In this document: one piece after another, positions 42,800 through 51,912 of the stretch | How positions within the stretch are numbered: position 1 is the first letter of the stretch | Layout: each line of letters opens with the position of its first letter | From: Novosphingobium resinovorum | GTDB taxonomy: Bacteria; Pseudomonadota; Alphaproteobacteria; Sphingomonadales; Sphingomonadaceae | Length of the DNA: 64,000 nt | Assembly: GCF_001742225.1 (NCBI RefSeq) | Contig: NZ_CP017076.1 | Span: forward strand, 620,001 to 684,000 | Direction of reading: 5' to 3' | Notes under the pieces: generated by a model | The model's input: the letters and a program-made list of their open reading frames with translations, nothing else | Database searches by the model: none | Told to the model about the DNA's origin: nothing | Translations under genes and position numbers: made by a program

Positions 42800-43855
42800 C
42801 TAAGAGGTTTTACCCTCGTCGGAGCGAAGCGCGGCGATCAACTCGCGCATCGTCTCAGTATCGCGAAGGTTGAGATCGCGCTGAGGGAAAGGCACCTTGA
42901 TGCCGTTCTCGCGCATAAGCCTCCAGAGCCCTTTGAGGACATCAGAACGCACGTTTCCGGTGCCTTCTTCGGGGTCGGTGATCCAAACGTGGATCACAAA
43001 CGCGACTCCATTCTCCGCAAAGCTGTCGAGCCAGACGGTTGGCGGCGGGGCCTTGAGGACACGTTTCACGGCACCCGCTGCCTCCAGCATCAGCTTCTCG
43101 GCAAGCTCGATATCGGAGGCATAGGGGACCACGACCGGGACTTGGATACGCACGTTCTTCGACGAATACGACCAGTTCTCGACCTGATTGATCATCAGGT
43201 TCTCGTTCGGGATCAGGTATTCCTTCTGGTCGCGCGTGGTGAGCGAGACGGCGCGGATGCCGATGCGGCGGATCTGGCCGAAGGTGTACTGCCCGCTCTG
43301 GTCGGCGATGGCGATGACGTCGCCGGGCTTGATCGACTTGTCCATCAGCAGGATGATACCGGCGATCAGGTTGCCGAAGGTCTTCTGCAGGCCGAAGCCG
43401 ATGGCAAGGCCGAAGGCGCCGGAGAATACCGTCAGCGCCGTCAGGTCGATCCCCAGCACGTCGATGCCGACAAGGATAGCCACGGTCCAGATGAACAGGC
43501 TGACCATCTTCTCGGTCAGCAACCGCTGCGTCATGTCGAGGCGGGTCGCACGGGCCAGCACCCGGCTCGACAGCCGGCTGGCGGCCCAGGCCACCGAGAT
43601 CACCAACGCGAGCACCGCGACGATGACGGTCAAGTCCCACAGCGAAATGCGGCTGGAGCCGACCTGCACGGCCAGCTTGTCGAGCGTGTCGACGATGTTG
43701 CCGATCGTGTCGCTGCGGGCGGAGACGACGTTCTTGATGCCTTCCGCGCCCGCGACCGGCTCGGCGTGCTTGACCACGACGGCGGTAGCTGTCGCGGTCG
43801 GCGTCGGGCTCGCCGTGGCGGCCGCGACAAGGGGCGCGGTCACTGCCCCCGCCAT
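42800..43855 (-). CDS. MscS-family mechanosensitive channel
   Basis: A 351-residue inner-membrane channel that releases osmolytes on hypo-osmotic shock. There is an Ala/Thr-rich N-terminus, about three hydrophobic segments (ISLWDLTVIVAVLALVISVAWA, MVSLFIWTVAILVGIDVLGI) and the pore helix with beta-domain (GAFGLAIGFGLQKTFGNLIAGIILLMDKSIKPGDVI), the family signature. The start is the only in-frame ATG before the first helix. It overlaps the metC-like gene by 16 bp, and GGAAG is only two bases before the ATG, so translation is probably coupled. The long upstream frame is a shadow. Confidence 0.88.
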   Translation of the reverse strand: MAGAVTAPLVAAATASPTPTATATAVVVKHAEPVAGAEGIKNVVSARSDTIGNIVDTLDKLAVQVGSSRISLWDLTVIVAVLALVISVAWAASRLSSRVLARATRLDMTQRLLTEKMVSLFIWTVAILVGIDVLGIDLTALTVFSGAFGLAIGFGLQKTFGNLIAGIILLMDKSIKPGDVIAIADQSGQYTFGQIRRIGIRAVSLTTRDQKEYLIPNENLMINQVENWSYSSKNVRIQVPVVVPYASDIELAEKLMLEAAGAVKRVLKAPPPTVWLDSFAENGVAFVIHVWITDPEEGTGNVRSDVLKGLWRLMRENGIKVPFPQRDLNLRDTETMRELIAALRSDEGKTS

Positions 43856-45054
43856 GCTTCCAGTGCCTGCTCGATGTCGGCGATGAGGTCCCCGGGCGCC
43901 TCCAGACCGATGGCGAGGCGTACGCCGTGGCGGTCGCCTTCCGCAGCAGGAGCGGGCGGCCAGGCCATGTTGCTGCGGTAGGCGGAAGGCTCGATGGGGA
44001 TCGCCAGGCTCTCGAACCCGCCCCACGAATAGCCGATGCCAAACAACGTCAGCGCATCGATGAAGCGGTTGCGCGCGGCTGCATCGCCGCCCCTGAAAGT
44101 GAAGCTGAAGAGGCCGCAGCCGCCTGTGAAATCGCGCTTCCACAAGTCATGGCCCGGTGCGCCGGGCAGCATCGGGCAGAGCACTTGCGCCACTTCCGGC
44201 CGCTTCGAGAGCCACGTTGCGATTTCCAGCGCGCTCTGCGCCTCGTGGGCAAGGCGCAGGTGCAAGGTGCGCAAGCCGCGAAGCGCAAGCGCCGCGTCGT
44301 CGGGAGAGACGACATTGCCCAGTTGCTGCGCGCGGCCGCGCAGCTTTGCGTAAAGTTCCGGCCCGGCGCTGGCGCTGCCCATCATCAGGTCCGAGTGGCC
44401 GCCGACATGCTTGGTCAGCGCCATCAGCACCACATCGATCCCGTGGCTCAGCCCGGCGAAGCCGAGCGGGCTGGCCCAGGTGTTGTCGAGCACCGAGACC
44501 GCGCCCTTCTCGCGCGCGATGCGGGCGAGTGCGGGCAGGTCGCACACCTCCATCGAGAGGCTGCCCGGCGCTTCCAGTAGCACCGCCCGCGTACGGTCGC
44601 AAAAGGCGGCTTCGTAAGCGTCGAGGTCCAGCGGATCGAAGAAGCGCGGCTCGATGCCCATGTCGGTCAGCAGGCCCTTGCCCATCGAACGGGTCGGGTC
44701 GTAGGCATTGTCGGTGATCAGCACGACGTCGCCCGGCCGCAGCAGGGTCAGCATGACCCCGGCAATGGCGGCGACGCCGGAAGGATAGAGCACGGTGCCT
44801 GCCGCGCCGGGCTCCAGCGCGGTCAGCGCGTCGGCCAGCGCCCACTGCGTCGGCGCGCCGCGGCGGCCGTAGAAGAAACGCCCGTCCTCGTTGGTGCGCG
44901 GCCCCTGCGCCAGCGCGGCCGTATTCTCGTAGAGGTGCGTACTGGCGCGCCAGACCGGCGGGTTGACGACCGGCCCGGTCCATTCGCTACGCCGCCCGGC
45001 GCCGACGATACGAGTGGCAGCCTCAAGGTCTTCGAGGCGCTTGCTGCTGTTCAC
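43840..45054 (-). CDS. metC: Cystathionine beta-lyase-type PLP enzyme
   Basis: A 404-residue fold-type I PLP enzyme of the Cys/Met metabolism family, which would cleave cystathionine to homocysteine, pyruvate and ammonia. Key segments: FYGRRGAPTQWALADALTAL, YPSGVAAIAGVMLTLL, DNTWASPLGFAGLSHGIDVVLMALTKHVGGHSDLMMGS (PLP Lys in LTKHVGGHSD) and FGIGYSWGGFESLAIP. The GYSWGGFESL form favours beta-lyase over gamma-synthase. It precedes and overlaps the mscS gene. Confidence 0.9.
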   Translation of the reverse strand: MNSSKRLEDLEAATRIVGAGRRSEWTGPVVNPPVWRASTHLYENTAALAQGPRTNEDGRFFYGRRGAPTQWALADALTALEPGAAGTVLYPSGVAAIAGVMLTLLRPGDVVLITDNAYDPTRSMGKGLLTDMGIEPRFFDPLDLDAYEAAFCDRTRAVLLEAPGSLSMEVCDLPALARIAREKGAVSVLDNTWASPLGFAGLSHGIDVVLMALTKHVGGHSDLMMGSASAGPELYAKLRGRAQQLGNVVSPDDAALALRGLRTLHLRLAHEAQSALEIATWLSKRPEVAQVLCPMLPGAPGHDLWKRDFTGGCGLFSFTFRGGDAAARNRFIDALTLFGIGYSWGGFESLAIPIEPSAYRSNMAWPPAPAAEGDRHGVRLAIGLEAPGDLIADIEQALEAWRGQ

Positions 45055-45155
45055 TGTGATCTCCGCTGGCTGGGCAGACAGACCCTAGGCCATTTTCCGC
45101 GTTCCGGGAAAGGGGTTAGGTGAAGGAGAGGCCAGACCCTTGAGCTGTTTCACTT

Positions 45156-45184
45156 CGTCACCCTCAACGTGTTTCAGGGTGACG
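45156..45184. repeat. Short palindromic intergenic repeat
   Basis: CGTCACCCT (45156-45164) and AGGGTGACG (45176-45184) are perfect 9-bp inverted arms around 11 nt. It lies in the gap between the metC-like gene and the Pro-rich protein and could also act as a terminator of the latter. Confidence 0.5.
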
Positions 45185-45206
45185 ACGGAGCTAGGATCGG
45201 TACGCC

Positions 45207-46454
45207 TCAGACCGCCTTGCGCAGCGTGCCCGGCAGAACCGGATAGGCGCGCGCCTCCGGCACCTCGCGCGCGCCGAGATCGCGGTGCTCCATCGGGCCG
45301 GTGTCGAGCCGCAGCGGCGCCAGCGCGGGGCCTCCGGCGATGCCCAGCGTGAAGACGCGGCGGACGGGCGCGACGGTCTCGGCGAAGACTACGCCCACAC
45401 GCAGCAGCGGCACGAAGAACGACGCATTCGCGCGCTGCAGCGGCCTAATGGCGCTGAGCGGCAACTGCACTTCGCCGGTGAGGGTAACGCTCTCCCCCGC
45501 CGCAAGGGCAGGCACCGGCTTGAGCGGCATCATCGTCTCCAGCGACGGGGCAAGCTGCTGCTCGGAGGTCAGCGAGCCATGTGCGCCGATCATGTCGCCG
45601 ATCAGGTGGCCGGCCGGGAGGTCGGTGCCCGCCGTCAGCGTCACCCGGTACTGCAGCGTCGCGAAGACCAGCGAGAGGCGCAGGCCGACCGGCTCGAAGG
45701 CGATGTCGACGGCTTCCGGCGCAGCGGCTGGCGGCGGGACCGGAGCGGGGCGCGGCGGGACCGGCGGGCTGGCGAATTCCGGCTGCGGAACGGGGGCAGG
45801 CTTCGGAACAGGAGGCGCGACGGGTTCGGCGACCTCCTGCACTTCGGGCCAATCTTCCGCTTCCTCGGCCGGGCGCTTGCGCCGCAGAAAGAACGCAAGG
45901 GCGCCCAGGACGACTAGCACTGCCGGGCTTGCCCATACCCATATGGGCAAGCCCTGCTGCGAGGCCGGAGCGAGAGGCGCAGGGGCAGGTGCTGTCGTGG
46001 GCGTTTCGACCGCCGAGGGCGCAGGGATCGGCGTCGGTAACGGTTCGGGCGCGACCGGCGCGGAAGCCGAGGGAGTGCCCTGCGGCTCGGCCGTCGCCGA
46101 AGCGCGCGGTTCGGGCGCGCTGGGGCTGGCTGCCGGGTTCGGCGTTCTCGTCGGCGTGGGGCGCGGCGTCGCGGAGGGCTGCACGGTGGGCTGGACGCGC
46201 GGAGGCTGAGCGGATGGCTGGACCTGCGGCGGGGGTGCGGCAATGGTCGGCACCGGTTCGGGCGCGGCATTGCGCGGCCGCAGAAGCGGGTTCTGCGCGT
46301 CGACCGGACCTTGTGCCCGCGAACTCGGGGTCGCGGTCGGCTCGGGAAGGCTCCAGGTGGTGCCGCTCGACTGGGCACCGACAGGCCCCGCGAGAATTGC
46401 GGCCAGCGCGGTCGAGATCGCCGCGCGCGCTATGATTGAATTCGTGCCCCTCAT
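45207..46454 (-). CDS. Proline-rich single-span membrane protein of unknown function
   Basis: A 415-residue protein I do not recognise. It has a signal-peptide-like N-terminus (to about GPVGAQS), a Pro/Ala/Thr-rich linker of about 130 residues in the envelope space (many PTP, PSA and PAP repeats), one membrane helix ([22 protein letters not shown]), a second Pro-rich stretch and a folded beta-rich C-terminal domain of about 170 residues ([37 protein letters not shown]). ATG 46454 is used; the longer frame starts with TTG. Possible role: a bridging protein between cell-envelope layers (guess). No neighbours explain it. Confidence 0.8.
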   Translation of the reverse strand: MRGTNSIIARAAISTALAAILAGPVGAQSSGTTWSLPEPTATPSSRAQGPVDAQNPLLRPRNAAPEPVPTIAAPPPQVQPSAQPPRVQPTVQPSATPRPTPTRTPNPAASPSAPEPRASATAEPQGTPSASAPVAPEPLPTPIPAPSAVETPTTAPAPAPLAPASQQGLPIWVWASPAVLVVLGALAFFLRRKRPAEEAEDWPEVQEVAEPVAPPVPKPAPVPQPEFASPPVPPRPAPVPPPAAAPEAVDIAFEPVGLRLSLVFATLQYRVTLTAGTDLPAGHLIGDMIGAHGSLTSEQQLAPSLETMMPLKPVPALAAGESVTLTGEVQLPLSAIRPLQRANASFFVPLLRVGVVFAETVAPVRRVFTLGIAGGPALAPLRLDTGPMEHRDLGAREVPEARAYPVLPGTLRKAV

Positions 46455-46610
46455 GGTATCTTCGGTCTTCGCCAAACTTCGTGTGAACCCTCAGTTAATG
46501 CCTCCCGCCCACACGACAAGACGTGGCATGCCATCGTCCATCGCCGGTGTGACATATGGGCCACCTGCGACATACTTGCGTTCGCGCGTCCTTGGCGGCA
46601 TTGCCGGGTC

Positions 46611-47069
46611 ATGACTGACACCTCTTTCCCCCTCCACCTCGGCCAGCAGAGCGGACTCCCCGCTTCGCCGGAGGAAGCCCAGCTCGATTACGTTCCGAAC
46701 CCGCGCGTCGGCAGCCTCTATCTCGTCCGCTTCGCCGCGCCCGAATTCACCTCGCTCTGCCCGGTGACCGGACAGCCCGACTTCGCGCATCTGGTGATCG
46801 ACTATGCGCCCGGCGAAACCATCGTCGAATCGAAGAGCCTCAAGCTCTTCCTCGGCTCGTTCCGCAATCACGGCGCCTTCCACGAGGACGTAACCGTCGG
46901 CATCGGCCAGCGCCTGTTCAACGAGATGAAGCCGCTGTGGCTGCGCATTGGCGGTTACTGGTATCCGCGCGGCGGTATCCCGATCGACGTGTTCTGGCAA
47001 TCGGACGCACCGCCCGCCGGGCTCTGGGTGCCCGATCAGGGTGTACCGGGTTATCGCGGCCGGGGGTGA
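46611..47069 (+). CDS. queF: NADPH-dependent 7-cyano-7-deazaguanine reductase (preQ0 reductase)
   Basis: A 152-residue single-domain (type I) QueF, which reduces preQ0 to preQ1 for queuosine tRNA modification. The nucleophile Cys50 and Asp57 lie in [13 protein letters not shown], and Glu73 in [10 protein letters not shown], all in expected places. The gene is complete and alone; no other queuosine genes are in the window. It is divergent from the Pro-rich membrane protein gene and is followed by a long palindromic repeat. Confidence 0.95.
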   Translation: MTDTSFPLHLGQQSGLPASPEEAQLDYVPNPRVGSLYLVRFAAPEFTSLCPVTGQPDFAHLVIDYAPGETIVESKSLKLFLGSFRNHGAFHEDVTVGIGQRLFNEMKPLWLRIGGYWYPRGGIPIDVFWQSDAPPAGLWVPDQGVPGYRGRG

Positions 47070-47083
47070 TCCTCAGTTTCGTG

Positions 47084-47151
47084 ATTGCGAGCGAAGCGAA
47101 GCAATCCAGGGCGGTCTACGCGGCCCTGGATTGCTTCGCTTCGCTCGCAAT
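47084..47151. repeat. Long palindromic repeat, copy 1
   Basis: Perfect 29-bp inverted arms (47084-47112 and 47123-47151) around 10 nt, 15 bp after queF. The arm sequence (ATTGCGAGCG...AAGCAATCCAGGGC) recurs with one base change at 58436-58518. Probably a REP-like dispersed element. Confidence 0.85.
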
Positions 47152-47175
47152 GACGAGTTGGGAAAAGAACCGGCC

Positions 47176-47448
47176 TTAGAACCCGGCGCTGGCAAATCGC
47201 GCGCCATTGACCCGCGTGAGGTCGATGGTGCCCTTGCCGATCGAGGCCATCTGCCTGCTCGTCAGGCACTGCGCGTAGACGGTGGGCGCCTCGGCCTTGC
47301 GGGCGGCTTCGGTATCGAGCGCACTGTCGATACCGGCATCGCAGGAACCGCGCGTCTCGTAAGTCCGCACCGGCGTCTCCAGCCGCTGGCAGGCGGTGCC
47401 GTCGTCCGAACAGGCGAACAGTGCGAGAGCGTAAAGGGTTGCACTCAT
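47176..47448 (-). CDS. Small Cys-containing hypothetical protein
   Basis: A 90-residue protein with a strong AAGGAGA ribosome-binding site before ATG 47448. The sequence starts with a short hydrophobic stretch (SATLYALALFACSDDG) and has four Cys residues (positions 13, 20, 36 and 61) that could form disulfides if exported. No known domain is recognised. It lies between the palindromic repeat after queF and the divergent GNAT-nitrilase gene. Confidence 0.7.
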   Translation of the reverse strand: MSATLYALALFACSDDGTACQRLETPVRTYETRGSCDAGIDSALDTEAARKAEAPTVYAQCLTSRQMASIGKGTIDLTRVNGARFASAGF

Positions 47449-47562
47449 GGGGCAGTCTCCTTTCAGGGAAGACAACGGCCCGGGCGCCCCATGTATCCCG
47501 CGTCGCCTGAGAAAAAATGAATCCGCTCCAGAGGATTACGGACTGGAACCTTCCGCGCCGCA

Positions 47563-49140
47563 ATGCGTAGAACAGCGCTCATGGACCAGACCAAAGCCAA
47601 GCTCATCATCCGCGAAGCGACCGTCGCGGACGCCGCCGCGATCGCCCGTCTCTCCGTCAAGGTCTACGGCAAGGCCGATGCCTTCACCCGCGCCGAAATC
47701 CGCGGGCAGGTCATCAATTTCCCCGAAGGCCAGTTCGTGGCCGAGTACGAAGGCAAGGTCGTCGGCCACTGCGCGACGATGATCGTCACCTCCGACCTCG
47801 CCTTCAAGCCGCATACCTGGGAAGAGATCAGCAACGGCGGCTACGGCCGCCCGCCTGCGCCCGAAGGCGACGTACTCTACGGCTTCGAGGTCTGCGTCGA
47901 TCCCGACTACCGCCGCCTGCGCATCGGCCAGCGCCTCTACCGCAAGCGCCGCGAGGTCTGCCAGTATTTCGAGCTGAAGGGCATCGCCTTCGCCGGCCGC
48001 ATGCCCGGCTACTACCGCCGCAAGCGCGCCTATCCCGATCCGGCCGACTACGTGCAGGCGGTGCGCGACAAGAAGATCCGCGACCAGGTCATCAACTTCC
48101 AGATGAACGAGGGCTACGAGCCGCGCGGCATCCTGCCCGACTACATCCCCACCGACCGCGAGAGCGGCGGCAATGCGGTGCTGATGTACTGGACCAACCC
48201 GCTCGCCCCGCTGGACACCGGCAAGTCGGTGCCCGGCCTCAAGGAGCGCGTGCCTTCCAGCGTGCGCGTCGCCACCGTGCAGTTCCAGATGCGCAAGATC
48301 GCCACCATCGACGAGTTTGAGGCCCAGGTGGAATACTGGATCGACGTGGCCGCCGATTACGAGAGCGACTTCGTGGTGTTCCCCGAACTGTTCACCCTCG
48401 AACTGCTGTCCATCGAGGAGACAAAGCTGCAGCCGGTCGAGGCGATCGAGAAGATCGCCGAATACACCGAGCGCTTCGTCGAGTTCATGGCGCGCATGGC
48501 GGTCAGCTACAACATCAACATCATCGGCGGCTCGCACCCCACCCGCGTGAAGCTAAAGGGCGGCAAGAGCGAGATCCGCAACATCGCCTATACCTTCCTG
48601 CGCGACGGCGCGGTGCACGAGACGCAGAAACTGCACCCCACCCCTTCGGAACGGCGCTGGTGGAACATCAAGGGCGGCTACGGCGCCAATGTGATCCCCA
48701 CCGACTGCGGGCCGATCGGAGTGATGATCTGCTACGACAGCGAGTTCCCCGAACTGGCCCGCCACCTCGTCAACCAGGGCGCGCTGATGCTGTTCGTGCC
48801 GTTCTGCACCGACGAGCGGCGCGGCTACCTGCGCGTGCGCTACTGCGCGCAGGCCCGCGCGGTGGAGAACCAGTGCTACGTCGTCACCTCGGGCGTGGTG
48901 GGCAACCTGCCCAACGTCGAGAACATGGACGTCCACTATGCCGAAAGCGCGATCCTGACGCCGAGCGACTTCCCGTTCTCGCGCGATGGCGTGGCGGCGG
49001 AAGCGGCGGCCAATACCGAGACGATCGCGATCGCCGATCTCAGCCTCGATGCCCTGCTGACGGCGCGTCAGTCGGGCGCGGTGCAGAACCTCAAGGACCG
49101 CCGCTTCGATCTCTACCGCGTGGAGTGGGCGCAGCACTGA
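47563..49140 (+). CDS. GNAT acetyltransferase-nitrilase fusion protein
   Basis: A 525-residue fusion. Residues about 15-190 form a GNAT domain (KLIIREATVADAAAIARLSV, YGFEVCVDPDYRRLRIGQRLYRKRR with an acetyl-CoA loop). Residues about 235-520 form a carbon-nitrogen hydrolase with the triad Glu (VVFPELFTLE), Lys (ETQKLHPTPSERR) and Cys (GVMICYDSEFPE). The architecture is a known conserved one whose substrate is uncertain; related amidases act on omega-amino-acid amides. ATG 47563 gives the length above; ATG 47581 is an alternative start with no better ribosome-binding site. It is monocistronic. Confidence 0.92.
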   Translation: MRRTALMDQTKAKLIIREATVADAAAIARLSVKVYGKADAFTRAEIRGQVINFPEGQFVAEYEGKVVGHCATMIVTSDLAFKPHTWEEISNGGYGRPPAPEGDVLYGFEVCVDPDYRRLRIGQRLYRKRREVCQYFELKGIAFAGRMPGYYRRKRAYPDPADYVQAVRDKKIRDQVINFQMNEGYEPRGILPDYIPTDRESGGNAVLMYWTNPLAPLDTGKSVPGLKERVPSSVRVATVQFQMRKIATIDEFEAQVEYWIDVAADYESDFVVFPELFTLELLSIEETKLQPVEAIEKIAEYTERFVEFMARMAVSYNINIIGGSHPTRVKLKGGKSEIRNIAYTFLRDGAVHETQKLHPTPSERRWWNIKGGYGANVIPTDCGPIGVMICYDSEFPELARHLVNQGALMLFVPFCTDERRGYLRVRYCAQARAVENQCYVVTSGVVGNLPNVENMDVHYAESAILTPSDFPFSRDGVAAEAAANTETIAIADLSLDALLTARQSGAVQNLKDRRFDLYRVEWAQH

Positions 49141-49149
49141 GCGGAGATC

Positions 49150-49282
49150 GTCATCCCGGCGAAAGCCGGGATCGCTGGCAGAGCCGCGTGAACTCGATAG
49201 ATGGCGCGGCTTTGCAGGCTCCAGTCGCCAGTTCTCGTCTCCAGAGCACTCGACGGTCCCGGGACCAAGTCCGGGATGACGG
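49150..49282. repeat. Intergenic inverted repeats after the GNAT-nitrilase gene
   Basis: A short hairpin CCCGGC-GAAA-GCCGGG is near 49155, and CCCGGGACCAAGTCCGGG is near 49258. GTCATCCCGG and CCGGGATGAC at the outer ends are complementary. They look like dispersed repeats and may end transcription. Confidence 0.5.
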
Positions 49283-49349
49283 ATGTGCGATGACTCGGTG
49301 GCTCAGGCATGCCGGATCGCCTGCATAGGCCGCCCTTAGAGTACTCCTA

Positions 49350-49409
49350 GGTGCCGTTGAGTGCCCCTTGGGACACGCTTAGAGCACCCTTGGGTGCCGT
49401 TAAGTACCC
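49350..49409. promoter_or_regulatory. Direct repeat pair upstream of GntR gene
   Basis: GGTGCCGTTGAGTGCCC (49350-49366) and GGTGCCGTTAAGTACCC (49393-49409) agree at 15 of 17 positions with a 43-bp period, about four helical turns. They lie 63 bp before the regulator start and could be binding sites. Confidence 0.4.
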
Positions 49410-49471
49410 GTTTGCGCACCCCTTCATAACGGTCTATGCCCCGGATCGTATCCAAAACGCGAAGCGACGCC

Positions 49472-50200
49472 ATGACCAAAGACCTTGCCGTACCCCAGGG
49501 CGTCGCCAGCCAGCGCGTCGCTGACATCCTCGCCGAACGTATCCTATCGGGCGCCCTCCCCCCCGGCGCGCGGATCAAACAGGACGAACTGGCGGACGAA
49601 CTCTCCACCAGCCGCATCCCGGTGCGCGATGCCCTGCGCATCCTCGAAGCGCGCGGTCTCGTCACCATGCGCGCCAATGCCGGAGCGCGCGTCACCAGCC
49701 TCACGCGGCGCGACCTCGAGGTGTCCTACGAAATCCGCGAGCGGATCGAGCCGCTGCTGCTCGCCGACAGCGTGCCGCACCTGACCGAAGCCGACCTTGC
49801 CGACCTGCGCGACGTCATGGAGCGCAACGAGCAGACCGCCGACATCGACGAGGCGATCGCGCTGGGCCGCGAATTCCACTGGATCACCTATCGCCGTCAT
49901 TCGACCCCGCTGCTCGCGCAGATCGTCGAGCGGGTCTGGGACACGACGCAAAGCTATCGCCGCGCCTACATGAAGCTGGCGATGTCAGGGGCAGCGGCAA
50001 GCCCCACGCCGGGAACGAAAAGCCCGTCTGGACGCACGCACGATCTGGAGCACCAGCTGCTCTACGACGCTATCGCCAAGCGCGAGGTCGAGACCGCGCA
50101 GGCCGCCCTCGTCATGCACATCCGCCGCACCCGCACCAGCCTGCTGCGCTACGGGCACATGATCGGCGACGGGGGGGCGATACCGCTCACGGCGGAGTGA
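49472..50200 (+). CDS. GntR-family regulator, FCD subfamily
   Basis: A 242-residue regulator. The winged HTH occupies residues about 10-75 (QRVADILAERILSGALPPGA, TSRIPVRDALRILEARGLV, MRANAGARVTSL) and the FCD helical domain the rest (EIRERIEPLLLADSV, GREFHWITYRR, DLEHQLLYDAIAKRE), with His residues at ligand positions. ATG 49472 is preferred to the in-frame ATG 12 codons earlier because the HTH is then normally placed. It probably controls the GlcG, SMP-30 and hydroxyacid dehydrogenase/RraA genes downstream (inference). Confidence 0.9.
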   Translation: MTKDLAVPQGVASQRVADILAERILSGALPPGARIKQDELADELSTSRIPVRDALRILEARGLVTMRANAGARVTSLTRRDLEVSYEIRERIEPLLLADSVPHLTEADLADLRDVMERNEQTADIDEAIALGREFHWITYRRHSTPLLAQIVERVWDTTQSYRRAYMKLAMSGAAASPTPGTKSPSGRTHDLEHQLLYDAIAKREVETAQAALVMHIRRTRTSLLRYGHMIGDGGAIPLTAE

Positions 50201-50281
50201 GCGGGCGCTTGTAAAATCCGCACTGGATGGGCAGGCAAGTGCCGCCTTTCCCAAGGTTCGCCCTCTGATTCCGGAGAACCC

Positions 50282-50707
50282 GTGCGCATGATTACCCTTG
50301 AACAATCCCGCAGCCTGATCACCGCTACCCGTGCAAGGGGCCGCGAGATGGGGCTCAATCCGCTGACCGTGGTGGTGCTCGACGCCGGCGGCCACCTCGT
50401 CGCCATGGAGCGCGAGGACGGCTCAGGCTATGGCCGCCCGGACATTGCCGCAGGCAAGGCGGCGGGCGCGCTGGCGATGGGCGTGTCCAGCCGCAAGCTC
50501 GGCGACATGGCGGCGGAACGCCCGCAATTCATGGCGGCGCTGTCGGCCGCGTGGCACGGCAAGCTGATCCCGGCGGCAGGCGGCGTGCTGGTGCGTGACG
50601 AGGCGGGCGTGCTGCTCGGCGCGGTCGGCGTCAGCGGTGACCTCTCGGACAAGGACGAGGAAGCGGCCTTCGCGGGGATTGCGGCGGCAGGCCTGACAGC
50701 CGCCTAA
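50282..50707 (+). CDS. GlcG/HbpS-family (DUF336) protein
   Basis: A 141-residue small protein of the GlcG/HbpS family (TLEQSRSLITATRARGREMG, VVVLDAGGHLVAMEREDG, AAGGVLVRDEAGVLLGAVGVSG). Family members bind haem or act as accessory proteins in glycolate and other hydroxyacid catabolic loci; activity is unclear. GGAG precedes the GTG at 50282, with an ATG two codons later as an alternative. It stands directly after the GntR gene, in a small cluster with 2-hydroxyacid-related genes. Confidence 0.9.
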   Translation: MRMITLEQSRSLITATRARGREMGLNPLTVVVLDAGGHLVAMEREDGSGYGRPDIAAGKAAGALAMGVSSRKLGDMAAERPQFMAALSAAWHGKLIPAAGGVLVRDEAGVLLGAVGVSGDLSDKDEEAAFAGIAAAGLTAA

Positions 50708-50714
50708 TTCCTCT

Positions 50715-50829
50715 CCGAGCTTGTCTCGGGGAGGTGGCAGCCCGTCAGGGCTGACGGAGGGGGAATTGTTCGAACTCTCCCCCTCCACCACCGACTACGT
50801 CGCCGGTCCCCCTCCCCGAGCAAGCTCGG
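50715..50829. repeat. Imperfect palindromic intergenic element
   Basis: CCGAGCTTGTCTCGGGGAGG (50715-50734) and CCTCCCCGAGCAAGCTCGG (50811-50829) are near-perfect inverted arms. Inside are GGAGGGGGAA and CTCCCCCTCC, which also pair. The element fills the gap between two convergent genes and could serve as a terminator. Confidence 0.6.
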
Positions 50830-50838
50830 TGAGGAACT

Positions 50839-51762
50839 TTAGATCGTTGCCGCGTGGATCGCCCGACCGGCCACCGGCATCTCGACCTTGTAGACCGTCC
50901 CGGTGCTCGATTCCGTAAAGAACAGCCACCTGTTCCCCGGCCCGCCATAGGCCGCGTTGGTGGTGTAGCGCCCTTCCGGCACGTCGATCCGCAGCATCGG
51001 CTCACCCCGGTCGGAGAACAGCCACACCGCGCCGAAGCCGACATGGCAGACGACGAGGTTGTCGTTCTCGTCGATGGTCAGCCCGTCCGGACCGGAGCCG
51101 CCGGAAAGCTGGATATAGGTCCCGACCTTGGAGATCACCTCGCCGCCATTGACGAGAGGACAACGCCACACCGCATTGGCGCGCGTCACGGCAAGGTAAA
51201 GCGCGGTCTCCGCCTTGTTGAGCACGAGGCCGTTGGGGCTGGGAATGCCGTCAAGCATCAATTCCAGCCGCCCGGTCCCGGCGCGGACGCGAAACAGGCG
51301 GCCCTTGGGGTTCTGCCAGCCGGACTGGCCCTGGTCGGTGAACCAGATGTCGCCGTTCTTCGCGATCGTCAGGTCGTTGCAGCCCAGGAACGGTTCGAGC
51401 AGATAGCGATCGAACCACGTCTCCGACCGGCCGGTGGCGGGGTCGCAGATGACCATGCCCTTGTGGTGGTCGGCCACCAGCAGGCGGCCGTCGCTCAGGA
51501 ATTTCATGCCGTTGGGCTGGCCGTCGTATTCGAAACCCACCTCGCATGTCCCATCCGGGCTGATCCGGAACAGTCGGCCCCAGGGAATGTCGGTGACCCA
51601 CAGGTTGCCCGCCGCATCGAAGACCGGACCTTCGAGGAACACAGGTGCGGCGGCGCCGTGAAGCTGGACCTGCGCCCACTGCGTACTTTCGCCGAAGCGG
51701 CGGAACTTGTCGGGAATACGGCAGAACACTTCCGCGGTGACGGCGGGCGGGGCGGCGAACAT
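50839..51762 (-). CDS. SMP-30/gluconolactonase-family protein
   Basis: A 307-residue six-bladed beta-propeller lactonase-type enzyme. Typical metal-site segments are FLEGPVFDAAGNLWVTDIPWGRL (Glu), GQPNGMKF, GCNDLTIAKNGDIWFTDQG (Asn, Asp) and SPNGLVLNKAETALYL, GGSGPDGLTIDENDNL. It would open sugar lactones to aldonic acids, though the family also has other esterase activities. A strong AGGAGAGG precedes the ATG. It is divergent from the 2-hydroxyacid dehydrogenase gene, sharing a 150-bp promoter region with a GTATAC core at 51897. Confidence 0.9.
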   Translation of the reverse strand: MFAAPPAVTAEVFCRIPDKFRRFGESTQWAQVQLHGAAAPVFLEGPVFDAAGNLWVTDIPWGRLFRISPDGTCEVGFEYDGQPNGMKFLSDGRLLVADHHKGMVICDPATGRSETWFDRYLLEPFLGCNDLTIAKNGDIWFTDQGQSGWQNPKGRLFRVRAGTGRLELMLDGIPSPNGLVLNKAETALYLAVTRANAVWRCPLVNGGEVISKVGTYIQLSGGSGPDGLTIDENDNLVVCHVGFGAVWLFSDRGEPMLRIDVPEGRYTTNAAYGGPGNRWLFFTESSTGTVYKVEMPVAGRAIHAATI

Positions 51763-51912
51763 TGTCCTCTCCTTCGATTGATCGCCCGGACGGGAAGTGC
51801 CGGGATCGGATACATGTTATGGGCCGTCAACCGTATTGCAGCTTGACCTTGCGGCAAAGGCCTTTCACCGTCAGGCCATCCGAAATCGTCCCGATGGTAT
51901 ACATCAACAACA

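Noticed and set aside
51893..51905. GTATAC core as an operator between the SMP-30 and dehydrogenase genes
   Set aside because: The palindrome is only 6 bp and its flanks do not pair; not enough to call a GntR site.
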